From the NCBI RefSeq assembly GCF_005239225.2, contig NC_133284.1, positions 28,692,339 through 28,756,338 on the forward strand: a stretch of 64,000 bases of DNA. Direction: 5' to 3'. A model generated the notes under the pieces. That model made no database searches and was not told the origin of the DNA. It saw only the letters and a list, made by a program, of their open reading frames with translations. Each line of letters opens with the position of its first letter. Within the stretch, counting starts at the first letter, position 1. This document shows positions 12,346 through 24,420 of the stretch, piece after piece. This stretch comes from Populus alba (lineage: Eukaryota; Streptophyta; Magnoliopsida; Malpighiales; Salicaceae). The translations under genes were made by a program, and so were the position numbers.

Positions 12346-12925
12346 ATTCATTCAAAACAAGATTTACAACCCCTAAAGGTATCCATTAAGGAGGAGGCCA
12401 ATACCGTCTAAAAGTGAAGGTCGTAGAATACACTATAAATGATCTACAAGAGTCTCTAGGAATAATTCCTTCCAGAATATTCCCTATGATTTTTGTAGCC
12501 TCATCAATACCAATAAAAAAATGGTGGACCTTCCATTTTTTAATTTCAAATTTTAAAGTGGCATGCACCGTGTTGAAACACAAGCATGAATGAAAGTTAA
12601 GTTTTAAATTTTTTTAATAACATCTACGAAGTGCTAAATATATACTTTAAAATTGTTTTTGGTTACTATCTCGTTATAAAAAAAAGACAAGACATAAAAG
12701 AGAACAAAGATATGATTGTGTTTGATAATGCTATACAAGATAAAGAGATTGTTTTCATATTACGTTTGGTTATGGTGGACAAGATAAAATAAAATATAAA
12801 AAATATATTTCACCCTTAATATTCTTTTTTCAAACTTACATTTTAAAAAAATAATAAGATATATATTATTTTTACTTTAGTTTATATTGAGTGTTGAAGT
12901 TAATAATATTATAATAACCTTATTT
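12345..12925. other. Gene-free AT-rich stretch
   Basis: No conserved protein motif or clear repeat was seen. The minus ORF at 12386-12583 has no recognisable content. Confidence 0.5.
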
Positions 12926-12929
12926 ATAA

Positions 12930-13430
12930 AACCAGGATTAACTTATCAGGTTGACCCGGGATATGAACTGGTCACTTGACCTCATTTGGTCAAAAACACA
13001 AGTCAACTTGAGATAAAATATGGGTAAAAAACTTTTTGAATTTTTTATTTATAAAAATATATGGTCAAAAAAGGGTTGCTTTGATTATTATTATTTTTCT
13101 AAAATTGGGTCAGTAGGGTTGACCCTCTTGACCCGTGACTTAAGTCTTGAATCAGGTCGACTCTCGAGTCAGATTTTAAAATTATGATAATAACCACTTT
13201 TATTCATATATTGACTCGAGTCAACCCATGTTGACCCTCTCAACCTGTGACTCAAGCCTTGCCCAGGTCGAATCTTAAGCTGCGTTTTAAAACTATAATA
13301 ATAATAATAATTTTTATCTTTATATTGACTCAGGTCAACCCAGATTAACCTTTTTGATCCATGACCCGAGCCTTGCCTTGGGTTCACCTTCCTAACATGT
13401 GACTCGGGCCTTACCCTTATACGTTGTGTT
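12930..13430. repeat. Dispersed repeat rich in 'tcgactcgagtcaaccc' words, about three degenerate units
   Basis: Segments near 13110, 13210 and 13325 each contain 'gt(c/t)aaccc..(g/a)tt(g/a)acc.t.t(t/c)gacc..tgac(t/c)c.agcctt', followed by a T/A-rich spacer with ATT/ATA trinucleotide runs. A related segment stands alone at 63630-63700. No terminal repeat or coding sequence is visible. Confidence 0.6.
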
Positions 13431-13967
13431 TTGAAAGTATAGAAATCAATTCCAAAATTATTTGAATGAAATATTTATTTATATGTCTTTATTTTTAGCT
13501 TTTTAATCAAATATATTTCTATTTTGATTGTTTCTGTACTTTCTATTCCAGAACAATATTGAAACTTTACTTAAATGTTGGTTTAGTATCCTTAAACAAA
13601 ACATATTCTACCGAGTCCAAATAATAATAATAATAAGAAGAAATAACCTAATCCAAATAGTATTGGACTAGAATGTTATTAAATACTTTAGAGTTATTGT
13701 CATAGGATAGAGTTTGTCGTATAGCCCATATAACTCCTTATAAAGGGAAACAATGGATGACATAGAGTTTATTTATTTTAATTATATGTATGTATATATT
13801 GACTAAAGAAGTCTAGGTTTTGATTAGGGTTAGATGTCATGAAAGTTATCTAAGATTAACAATAGGTTTTAAGAAAAAAATCTAAAAGTAATAATCAAAT
13901 GTAAATTTCACCAAGCAGGGAAAATACATGAAAAAGCAACATCTCAACTATATATATATATATATAT

Positions 13968-14345
13968 ATAGTGTGTTTGGTATTGTGGTTGTGATTTGAA
14001 AAAAATTGTTTTACAAAAAGTACTTTTGATTGAGGTTGGTTTTGGTATTTATATATGTTTGGTTAAAACTGTGGTTGAATAAAAAATAGTTTAATGTGTC
14101 TGGTTAAAAAAATACTTTTCAAATTGAGGATGTAAAGTATATATATATTGATGGGTTTTAATTTAAATATTGTAAATTTAACTACTACTATTACATCATG
14201 AAATAAATAATACTTATATCAAATATTTTTTATTATTCCATTAAATTATCTACAATTTCATTACGTACAAATCCATTCGACAAGAAATACAGTTTTTTGA
14301 ATAAAAACAATTAAAAATAAAAATAAAAATTAAATTTCTTTTTTA
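13968..14345 (+). repeat. Non-autonomous dispersed repeat, copy 1
   Basis: It starts 'gtgtgtttggtattgtggttgtgatttg' and ends near 'aactagatcggacctggt'. The same series of words occurs in the same order in 14738-15235. It has no coding capacity. Repeats opening with 'gtttggtattg' are common in poplar intergenic DNA and are probably non-autonomous DNA transposons, but I see no clear terminal inverted repeat here. Confidence 0.55.
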
Positions 14346-14667
14346 ACTAGATCGGACCTGGTTTAATGCATTTTGCTTTAGATCGGACCTGGTCCGACCG
14401 GAATAGTGGAGAGTGACTCTACTATTCAGTGCAGTCACTCTTCACTGTTCACATGAACAGTAGAGTTTCACTCTCCACTGTATAACATGTTTTTGTTTCA
14501 TTGACTTCCAATAATACCATTGCCTATTAGGCGCATGTTTTTGACGTGATAGCAAGAGATTTATAGCTTAACCACATCTAAGATGACACATTCCCGTCTT
14601 GTTTTGGTTTTAGACCATACAACTGGTTCTGTTCTTAGGCCTATATGTCTCCCACCTAAGATTATAC

Positions 14668-14722
14668 AAACTGCAGGTTTGTGGAAAGCAGTTGAGAGCT
14701 GCTTTCCGCAAACCTACAGTTT
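14668..14722. repeat. Foldback: 24-bp inverted repeat with 7-base loop
   Basis: The arm 14668-14691 pairs with 14699-14722 over 24 bases with two mismatches, around the loop TTGAGAG. The arms read AAACTG.AGGTTTG.GGAAAGC. It sits between the two copies of the 'gtttggtattg' repeat and may be an end or junction of a foldback element. Confidence 0.75.
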
Positions 14723-14737
14723 AAAGACAATTTTTGT

Positions 14738-15235
14738 TTGGTATTGTGGTTGCTGTTGTGATTGTGATTTGAAAAAAGTTAATTTTTTATAAAAAGTACT
14801 TTTAGTTGAGGTTGGTTTGGAAAAATATATGTAAGGTTAAAACTGTGGTTGAAATTGAGGTTGAACAAAAAGTAGTTTAATGTGTTTGGTTAAAAAAAAT
14901 GCTTTTCAAATTGAGGTTATAAAATAATTAAAAAATATTTTTAATTTAAATATTGTAGATTTAACTACTATTATTACATCATGAAATAAATAATATTGAT
15001 ATCAAATATTTTTTATTATTTCATTAAACTATATGCAATGTCATCACATACAAAATCTATCCAACAATGACTATATTTTTCATGGTTTCTTAAGCATGTA
15101 ACAACAAAAACTGAATTTTTTGTTACGTCATCAAGCGATAATATTCTTTCTAATTTTTTGAATTAAACACAAATTAAAATAAAAATAAAAATTGAATTTT
15201 TTTAACTAGGGTTGGACCCGGTAAGAACATAATTG
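14738..15235 (+). repeat. Non-autonomous dispersed repeat, copy 2
   Basis: This parallels 13968-14345, including the shared 'aaaaagtacttt', 'aaaactgtggttga' and 'attacatcatgaaataaataata' words and the same closing 'aactag..(g/c)ggaccc/tggt' segment. It is longer than copy 1 in the middle. A related partial copy seems to continue to about 15430. Confidence 0.55.
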
Positions 15236-15430
15236 AAATTGCGATCAAATTTCACAAATGTTACGCAATCATGCGATATCATTCTAATTTATGCAGTGTT
15301 ATAAATAATATTAAATACTAGTTTTTTGAGTAAAACTCAATTTTTTTTTAAAAAAATTACAATTTCATTACGTACAAAATTCTTTCGACAAGAACTATAA
15401 TTTTCATGATTTTTTGAGCGTGTAATAAAA

Positions 15431-17276
15431 TTAGATAAAATATTATCAAGAATAAAATTGAGATTACAGTACGAGTAAATTTAATTAACCTTAAACTATT
15501 TTTTTTAACAAACAAAAAAAAAATATTGTTCACATTCACATGAATAGTGCAAGTAAAATCAATTAATTGCGCTGGTTTTTCAGAAAAAAAAAACATGTGA
15601 AGGTGTTTTTTAAAAAACACGTGCGAGTGAATTAATTTACTCGCACTGTTTTTCAAAATTAAAAAAAAAAAACATACTGTTCACCAATGTTCTACACAGT
15701 GTGGCTGGTGTTAATTTGCAGACGAGAAGCAGTTCTCAAAAACTTGTGGCACACCATAGTTATAAGTGGGTCCACAGAAAGGAAAAAAAAAAAAAAAACT
15801 GTTTTTGTAATCTTACCAAACATTAATAATTCACCCGGTTATTTGACAATTTATTTGACAATTTCACCACAGGGGGTTTCTTGTTGTAAAATTAACTACC
15901 CTTTGCATGCTGCATCAAATTTCAAATGGCTGGAAAACGTGTTACTTTGAATTGCTTGTCTGGTAAGTCGATTTGTTTCCTGAGTCCAAAATTAATTATG
16001 CATATATCTTACCATGCCGTGCTCTCTGGTTTGTTTTGTCAGTAATTATATTATTATACTCGCCTTAATCCGTGTTTGAATGTACCTAAAACATAGTTGA
16101 CTGATTCTAGTGTGAACATAAACAGAAAAAGGACTCACCGTCCATAACTTAAAATTACTGCTCCTATTTCAGGAATTTTAAGTGCACGTGAATGAGGTTA
16201 GGTGTCTGAATCACATCAAAACTGAAGAAATTCAAGGATCCGCCTGTTGCATAATTTCTTCATCATCAATGATTTAATTAGTTGAGGGTCACTATCCTAC
16301 AGCAGCATGTCTTAATAACAGTACAATCCACCATGGTTTATTGATGGCATTTTGCGACTAGCTGATTTTTTTTTAGATTAACGTGATATTCGGGCCAGCT
16401 ATCGACTAATCCCATGTGAAGTTAACCAACCTAGAGTTCGAACCTGAGGTTCCTAAGTTTACTAATAATAATTAATCCAAACGGTTGTTTATTTAAAAAA
16501 TCAACATTTCTTTGAATGTGTTAAGTTAATTATATTTAATCTGCCTTAATTTGTTAAATTGCGTGTGTGTGTGTATTGAAATATCTTTTGCTAGAGAGCC
16601 GCTATTTTATTCACCAGGCAAATGATACTGTGAGCTGAAAAACAGTAATTATTAATTTATTGTTTTGAAAATCAGCCATTGGGAAATTGCCAAGCTACAG
16701 AAACTTGTATTAACCACAAAAGGGAGGATAAATCAGTTTGGAGAAGTGAGCCATTAGTTCAGGCTTAGTTTTTTGTTCAATTTCTAAAATATAAAATTAA
16801 AACCAAACCAAGATTATTTAAAATTTTCTAACCATCTAGCAAAATTTTAGAAACCGTTTAATTTAATTAATTTCAATCATTTTTTTCCAAATAACTTGGT
16901 TAATTTTTTGACCCCTAAGTATAAATTAGCTTATGAAATTTTCATTACTAGCTATATATGCTCAAGATCGATGTTCTCTACTACTATGAACTGCGAATTC
17001 GACTTGTGAGCCAGTTAGGAGAAAAAATGGAAGGGAATGCTTCACTCAATTGATTCAACGCAATGCGTTTTTCTCCTTATAACTAACATATATGTACCAC
17101 AATATGACAAAAGATGATCTACAAAGGGGAAACTGGAACCAAAATCTGAATTGAATGACTGAATTGACTGTGTATATTTTTCGAAGTAACTTATTGAATA
17201 AGACTATATACCATATTAAATAACTAATAATTAGTTCAACTTTAAAAATTAAATTGTTGGATAAGAGAAGTGCTAA
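15431..17276. other. Gene-free stretch with a SINE fragment
   Basis: The sequence is AT-rich with long A and T runs (for example 15659-15672 and 15783-15798) and a short (GT)n run at 16563-16576. The ORFs here show no family motif. The one recognisable item is the SINE fragment at 16383-16455. Confidence 0.5.
16383..16455 (-). mobile_element. SINE fragment, internally deleted
   Basis: On the minus strand the sequence has a tRNA-type B box, GGTTCGAAC, followed by GTTAACTTCAC.TGGGATTAGTCG and AGCTGGCCCG. The same order of words is seen in the fuller SINE at 54216-54385. The A-box half is missing and the middle is shortened. Confidence 0.6.
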
Positions 17277-18088
17277 TGTCCTAAAATCCAAAATGTTTAG
17301 AAATAAAATTGATATGTTGTATAATTAGTTAATTTTTTAATTCAAGCAATTTGATTAATTCTCCATATGCAAGGTGCTTGGTAGGCTTGATATAGAAATC
17401 TCAAGTGGTTGGTAGTTGGTGATGCGTGGTAAGTTAAGGTGGCTAGTAGCTAGTACTTGTAAAAAGTTTTCTTAAGTCAACAACTTTATATAAAGAAAAA
17501 ATACAATGATATTTTAAAGAAATAGACTCTAAAAACATGTATGTTGAAAATGTTAAGAGTAAAGAGATTGTGAACTTTAATTACGAATGATTCATAGGGT
17601 AATTATAGCCAATGAGTCTTGTCTTTTTGTGGATAGAAGAAACTAAAATGTAATTTCACTATTATGATATTTTGAGTTGTATTCTACCCACAATAATATG
17701 TATTGGATTAACATAAAATACCAAGGAATCCATATGGGGTCTTGAAAAAAATTCCAATGGAATGTTAGGCTTGGCAAGGTGTATTAGCCCATTAGAGGTG
17801 AAAAATGAGTCCAGACACGTTGTGTGGACCCAAGCATGTTGGATTCAGGCTACCTATATGAGTGTTAGGATACATGTCCAACATCAGCTGGGCGTGTCAC
17901 ACCCATCTTGCTAAGTACGTCACGCCCGCCTTGGCGTGCTCTCAGCATGGGCTTGAGCTACCATGTTTGAGCCCATGCACTTTGATAGTAGATGGGTTTA
18001 GGCTACCATGCCCAAGCTTATAAGAATGTTTATTTTTTTTTTTAAGTCTTTTAAGGTTTTTTTGAACTCGTTAAATTTGGGTTTATTA
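17277..18088 (-). mobile_element. 3' LTR of a minus-strand gypsy element (first of two related copies)
   Basis: It begins TGTCCTAAAATCC and ends GGGTTTATTA. The same start and end words occur at 19820 and 20333. The purine-rich tract expected before a 3' LTR is visible on the minus strand as ACTTAGGAGGCTAC just to its right. It is about 300 bases longer than its partner, which lacks the middle part. Confidence 0.7.
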
Positions 18089-18599
18089 GTAGCCTCCTAA
18101 GTCTTTGTGATATTGATACGCAAAGACTTGTAAAAATGTCCAATAAAATGAGTTTTGTTTATTTTTCTTCGTATGAGAAGAGAGGTGAAAACACCGAGTA
18201 ATATACCAGAGAGCTTATATGTAGAGGCATGCACCATAGTTGAAAAATAAGAGACCAATTCAATCCTTTTTAGGAAGAGTGATGTTGTTGCACTAGAAAG
18301 ACCAAGTCAATCCTTTCCTTGAAAATTATTTGGAAGCCTCCATTAGAGATCTATAGATACAAAATATATGTCAAATATACATTAATTTTATTTAAAAAAT
18401 AAATTTACTTTTCTATTGAGGATTATACATTCTAGGGTGATATGAGTGATGTATAAGGGAGTTTCCTAAGAGGAATATGTCTTGGAGGTGAACACTAAGG
18501 TGTTTGCTTTAATTGCCTTGATAACTTTGAATGGGTGATCCTATTTTGTTTCAAGGGAGTTATAAAACCTTAGGATACACCAAATGCTCATGGGTTGAG

Positions 18600-19320
18600 C
18601 CCTCATGGTTCTTTCTTGATCTTTTATTTCTACTAGGAGAATAATTTTGTTTTGAAGGTCTTTCATATTGGTTATCCTTGTAAAAATAAGAAGGCTCATT
18701 TTATAGTAAATTGGTTTCTTCTACCCGTATATAATTTTTCATTACTTACTTTATATTGAGCAAAATTCTGTCTAGTAAGGCATAAAGTTTTCTCAAGAAG
18801 ACATTTTCTTTTACCCTTTTTATTAAGGCCTCTAAGGCTATTAGCTCAAATAATTCTTTCATCTTCAGCATCTCCTCATTGAACCTTTTTAAATATGATC
18901 GTGTAGATTCTCCCTCTTATCGAGTAACACCAAATAACTTCATAGAGCTTTTCATGGTGGGTATGCTAGGACTAAAGTGTGCCATTAGCTTGACACAAAT
19001 TGAACCCTTCAATGGAGCTTGGCTCTAAACTATTGTACCATGCACTTGTAGACCTCTAGAAGCTTATGGGGAAGATTTTGTAGATTGAGTCACTATCTTG
19101 GATGACCAATTCTAAGCTACCATACACATTCAGTATATGTTCCCTCTGGTCGGCTATGCCATCATAGTTGTCCAAACATATTTTTATGAAAATATAGTCC
19201 TTAAAGAATCGAGTGTTTAATACTCTTTTGAATAAGAGAGAACCCAACCCATTGATGAGGGTTGTATACATTCTCCATGGTATGCTTTTGTACATACCAT
19301 CTCTTAGTCCTTTGTTTGTT
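18600..19320 (-). pseudogene. Decayed gag of gypsy (Tat-like) element
   Basis: The minus-strand translation from 19295 reads RFFKDYIFIKICLDNYDGIA and DQREHILNVY, close to the start of the plant retrotransposon gag domain (PF03732). Downstream, with changes of frame and stops, come FVSS-like, ESLRNYLKRF-like and Arg/Lys-rich tail segments to about 18600. No pol domain follows. The primer site at 19795-19812 lies upstream of it on the same strand, in the expected order. Confidence 0.65.
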
Positions 19321-19794
19321 AGGCTTTTAGGAGCCTAGGGAGTTTGACATGAAATGATGAATACAATAACTAGTTTCCATCTCATAGTAGTTAGGGGGAG
19401 TTGTTTAGAGTACTGGCTCTATACATGGTATTACGAATGACACAAGTGATCCCTTGAGAAACTCCTGGGAATGTCATTTTGCCTACTTTCCTCTAGGTAG
19501 TGTAATTATCTATAGAGGCCTGGTATGACCGATGGTCATGGAGCTACGATGTTGTGTGTTGCTGAAGGTGTCAAGACTTGTTGGGGTGGAAATGTTTGAT
19601 TTTACCATTGAGTTACCAACATGACCTGAGTGAGGAGTTGCATATGACTGGTAAGTTGTTGAAGGTCTATTTGGGTAGAAGTGTTCACGATAAAAGATAA
19701 ATTTGCCTCATGTTCTGGCCCATGTGTGTCTTGGTTGTGTATGGTCTAGAAATATCAATAACAAGTTTTAGAAACTGATGGCTTTTTAATCAGT

Positions 19795-19812
19795 TTCCTA
19801 TAGATGACACCA
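19795..19812 (-). other. Primer-binding site of the minus-strand gypsy element
   Basis: The minus-strand bases TGGTGTCATCTATAGGAA resemble the TGGCGCCGTCTGTGGGAA class of gypsy primer sites. The site lies 8 bases inside the right LTR, which fixes the orientation of the element. Confidence 0.65.
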
Positions 19813-19819
19813 CTGCTGA

Positions 19820-20333
19820 TGTACTAAAATCCTAGATGCTTAGGAATAAGGTTGATGTATTGGATAATCAGTTAATCTCTTAGTTCAAGCAATTTGATCT
19901 ATTCTTCCTATCCAAGGTCTTTGGTGGCTTAATATGAAAAAGGTGGTTGGTAGTGGTGGTGCGTGGTAAGCTAAGGTGGATGGTAGAAGCTCTTCTTTGA
20001 TGGATGTGGGGACTCTTAAATGCTTAAGTCAGTAATTTTGTATAGAGAAAAAATACAAGGTTGAGTCTTATTAAATGAAAAAATTAAAGATGAAAAATGG
20101 GTCTAGACATGCTACTTAAGTTAAGCATGTTGGGCTATGGTATAGTAGCCCAAACCCATGTGAGAGCTGAGGTGCAAGCTCAGCACGACTAGCATAGACT
20201 CATGCTACTATGCACCTTGGTAGTAGTTAGGCTCGGGCTACCATACTCGAGCCTATAAATATTATTTTTGGTTTTTTGTACATTTTTAGGCATTTTAAGG
20301 GGGTTTTTGGGCTTGTTAAATTTGGGTTTATCA
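19820..20333 (-). mobile_element. 5' LTR of the minus-strand gypsy element, shortened
   Basis: It parallels 17277-18088 at both ends but lacks about 300 bases from the middle (the break is near 20060). No matching target-site duplication could be seen outside the pair. This indicates decay or a deletion after insertion. Confidence 0.65.
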
Positions 20334-20390
20334 AGTAGAGAGTGATTTTATGTTATTTTCTACATTTAAGGGTTCATGCATTAATATAAC

Positions 20391-23240
20391 TGTAACCCAT
20401 TTTTTTCCCTCTTTTTATACATGTTTAAAAAATTAGAAAAAAGATCCAAAAAATGTGTCTTTTAAATAATTTTAATCATTTCATTATTTTCTTTATTTTT
20501 ATTGTGAGAGAAAAATCTTGAAAATCATAAAAATATAAAAATACAATAAAAAATATAGTCCAGGTTGAAAATTGGACCAATTATTAAGTATTACAAGCAA
20601 AACTTTAGTTTGGAAATTTTTGGGTCATAATTGAGGATTGAATCGAAGAGAAAATTAAGAGAATTAACTTAATTTGATTTGGCTAAGAGTGAAAGAAATT
20701 TGAAGTTTAAGGATGATATTGAAACAAATAGCCTAATTAGAAATTAATAAAGAGCTGAATTAAAGAAGAAAAATACAATTCGGAGTTAGATTGATCAAAA
20801 TTGTATAATTTTAGGAACCAAAGATGAATTTGCAACAAGTTGTTAAATCTAAAGGTCTAAATTGATCCAATTAGGTATGCAATTGAAAAAAAAAGAGAGG
20901 ATAAATTCCAGTTGAAATTGTAAGAATTTAGAAAACAATGACTAAATTGAAAAGAGACTAACTTAGAAAGATTTGATTTAAGGATTAAATTGAGAAAGAA
21001 TTCAAGATTTAATACCCTAATTTAATGAAATTGGAAAATTCAAAAGTAAAGGATTGTAATGAAAAGGAAGAAACATCTTGTGGACTAATTAATCTCTTTA
21101 TATAACTTCATTTCGGTTCTATTTGTTTCAATCCAGTTAATTCAATCCAATTTATTCCAATTAAGTCCACTTAAACTAATATAATTCAATTTAGTCTAAA
21201 ATTAATTCCAGTCATTTAAACTAGAGTTTGTAATCTCTCTTTTATAGCAAGATTTATATCTGTATTTCAATCTTTTAATTATAGCTCCTCAATCCTAGAT
21301 TTTCAGCCTAATAAATCTTCATCAAACCAAATTCTCAAATTTCAGCCCATTTATGTTTTATTAACACTAGGATTTCTGTCTAAATCTTCATTCAATCCCT
21401 CAGATTAGGTCCATAAGGTATTCTAAAACAAGACACTATTAGGTCCATAAGGTATTCTAAAACAAGACACTTTTTTTTTTAGCATTTAAGGTAACAATTC
21501 AAAAAGGAGAGGACATAACCTAGACAACAATTAGAAGGGAATTCTAAAGAGAAACCATCTTATCTCTCTCCAAGGAATTCACCATCAGATTTATGTTTTA
21601 TTAACACTAGGATTTCTGTCTAAATCTTCATTCAATCCCTCAGATTAGGTCCATAAGGTATTCTAAAACAAGACACTTTTTTTTTAGCATTTAAGGTAAC
21701 AATTCAAAAAGGATAGGACATAACCTAGACAACAACTAGAAGGGAATTCTAAAGAGAAACCATCTCATCTCTCTCCAAGGAATTCACCATCACCATACAC
21801 AACCTGCAAAAAAAAAAAACAAAAAAACCCCCTAGAGATCCACATCATTAAGCAAACCATAATCCAAAACCTATAATCTCCCTAATCCTTTCCTAATCCA
21901 ATAACTCATTCACCATCACAACTTCCTTTATCTCAGAACTAGAAACACCAGTATAATTGAGAAGGACCAAGGAAAAAACTTGTAACACCAAACAAAAAGA
22001 TAAGAAAAAAGCCAACACTGAGACAACCTCTCATGGATAAAAAAAACACAACATTTGATTAACCCATACTACATATTCCTCAAACATAAAACAACATCCA
22101 CCCTTATCCCACCATCAATCAAAATACCCAAGATTCTCAACTCTGTTTCGGCCAACATCGAATCAACCACCACTTACCATCGACCACTACTCTTCAATCT
22201 GTCTTCTCCAGCTGACAATCAACATTCCACCAATAGACACCATTCACTCAACTCGAGACTAGTATTATTGCCTCTAAGCCTTCTTTCCAGCCTCATGATC
22301 AACAACCAACAACTAAAACATAGCCTAAACTAACTTCCATACCCTTAGCCACTTAAAGCCCTTGGAAAACCCTTAATTCAAATAAAATCAACTCCAAATC
22401 AATCCAATAATAGAGAAACAATACCACCATCGACCACCATACAAACAAACTCATGATAACCCCTTTACTGTACTATTGTTGTCATCCACCTTCAACCACC
22501 AATTATAGTATAGGAGCAGCAACGACATCACTTCCAGGTGACTCAGCAATGACAATCTCTCTCTATGCCAAATTAGCTATCGTGAGCCACCATCCCATAA
22601 TCAGCAATAACCAGCCAACCATAAAACTCTCCAACCTTTCCTCTTATCCACAACCACCTAAGCAAACACCATCTTAATTACCACCTAAAGAAAACATGAG
22701 ACATGAAATATTGGAACAAGAAAAATCAAAGAAAGATAATTTCTATTACTTTGTGTTTTCTTATTCATTTTGCAGGTATTGGTGCATAATGAGCATGTGC
22801 GCTTAGTCCAAAAGAATTAGGTAGTCCATACATGGACTACATGCGCTCCACATGGCCCACTCATTAATTTTCAACATTTTTTGGTGTTTTTTCAAATTTC
22901 AAACCCTAGATAATTTTAATTTTTTTTTGTGATTTGTGTGCTTAAATTTAATGTATATTGATATTTTTGTTTTATTATTATTGTGAAAGTTCGAACTTTT
23001 TTTTTGTTTTGTTGTTGGTAGTGATATCCTTATAAATAAAATGAAATAAAAAAAAAATAATAAAATGATTCATTTATCATTCTATAATAATTTACAACAT
23101 AATAATTTAGGCTGGGTCAATATGATCCTATTAAAGCTTATAAATAATAATGATGACTTTTAAGTTTGTTTTGCAATTAACCAAAGTGAGTAGGCCAAAG
23201 CCCAATTTAAGTTTTACTATCTTTACGTGTCCAATGTTCA
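20391..23240 (+). repeat. Degraded Tat/Ogre-like LTR sequence
   Basis: The start TGTAACCCATTTTTTTCCC resembles the opening of the LTRs at 28034 and 34724. The following 'attagaaaaaagatccaaaaaatgtgtctttt' matches 48770-48810, and 20890-21060 matches 49615-49770. A C- and A-rich 'ccaccatc' stretch at 21980-22680 produces proline- and serine-rich ORFs, as such LTRs often do. No clear 3' end was found. The tandem duplication at 21350-21793 lies inside. Confidence 0.5.
21350..21793 (+). repeat. Direct tandem duplication, 240-bp period
   Basis: The segment beginning 'tttatgttttattaacactagg' at 21350 repeats from 21590 with few differences. The first unit also contains an inner duplication of the ~34-base 'attaggtccataaggtattc' segment, at 21405-21475, that the second unit lacks. 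High similarity implies a recent duplication within an older LTR fragment. Confidence 0.85.
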
Positions 23241-23264
23241 CTTAAGAAAACAAGACAACTTAAT

Positions 23265-23455
23265 TGACACGTCTCCCTTTTATGGGGAGTGATGTCAAAA
23301 TCTTAAGTAAGATAGATCTCCCTTTTATAGGAATAATGATATTTTTTTTTAGAACCAAAACAACAAGTCTCCTTTTAAAAGAGATTGATGTCAATATTTT
23401 TGTGATTAGATCATTGAGTCTTCTATCTTTAGAGACCGATGTCAATATTGTTTTT
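23265..23455 (+). repeat. Degenerate ~50-bp tandem repeat, about four units
   Basis: Units with 'gtctcccttttat.gg.a.tgatgtcaa.at.ttt' begin near 23270, 23318, 23368 and 23416. ORFs on both strands over this array share a six-residue rhythm and are repeat by-products. Confidence 0.6.
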
Positions 23456-23459
23456 CATA

Positions 23460-24420
23460 AAATGATTAAAAAGATAATAAAAACTAAAAAAACTAAAAAC
23501 TATTGTGATAATTATTGGCAATCAAAAAGACAAATTTAGGAGAAACATATAGTAAAGATAACCTTTTGTAAGAAAGAATGTTGTAACCAAAAGATCTCTT
23601 ATTTGCCCCTAGTATGGTGTGTGATCCAGGTCATGGTTTTTTTTTTTTTCAAAAGAAAGATTCCAATCAGGCTCAAAATGAGATTGTAAGGGATATATAT
23701 TTTAATAATTGTGAAAAGAATAAACAAATATGGCCTTTTCTCATTTCAAGTAAAGTCATAATCAATAAATTTTGACCTCGTCCTATGTAATAATTTGGAC
23801 TTATAAAGAACCATTATTCACAAGTCCATGACTACTGAATCCATTACATGTTATTATGCAAATTGGATCCATGATGTATGGTTTAATTTTATATGAGAGC
23901 TCAAAATTGTTTGGTCATCTTATATTGTTTGTCAAGTTATTTTAACAAATGTTGAATCATTTCTACAATCAAAACACTTTTACTCTTTTATGATTGATTA
24001 GTCTTAATTTCACATATTGAAGTTTGATCAAAATATCATAGTTAATAATAAAATGTTAAACATCTCTTGATTTTAAAACAACAAAAAGAAAGAGAAAATA
24101 CATATTTCATTAAAAATATGATTTAATCCCAAAACAAAGTGCAGAATAGCAAAATTCCATAACAAAAGCGTTGACAATGCAAACACCTTAATGAGGTAAG
24201 GTTTTCCAGCAACATCCATGTTTTTTCATTACTTATCAACCTTTGTTATGCTCATGATGATCTAGTGATTGTATGGTAGATGACATTATGCTTTGCAAAC
24301 TCAACTTGCCTTTTGCTGACCAATTTTCGGACTTGATACTTGAAATTCTTGTAACTATTCACATCTCTCATTTGAATTATACCACCTAAAGAATGATGGT
24401 TTGGGGAAATCATTCTTGAG
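23460..24420. other. Gene-free AT-rich stretch
   Basis: No recognisable coding region, terminal repeat or RNA gene was seen. Confidence 0.5.

Noticed and set aside
22055..22677. Two proline/serine-rich ORFs of 92 and 74 codons
   Set aside because: The region is C- and A-rich LTR-like sequence with no family motif and no splice context.
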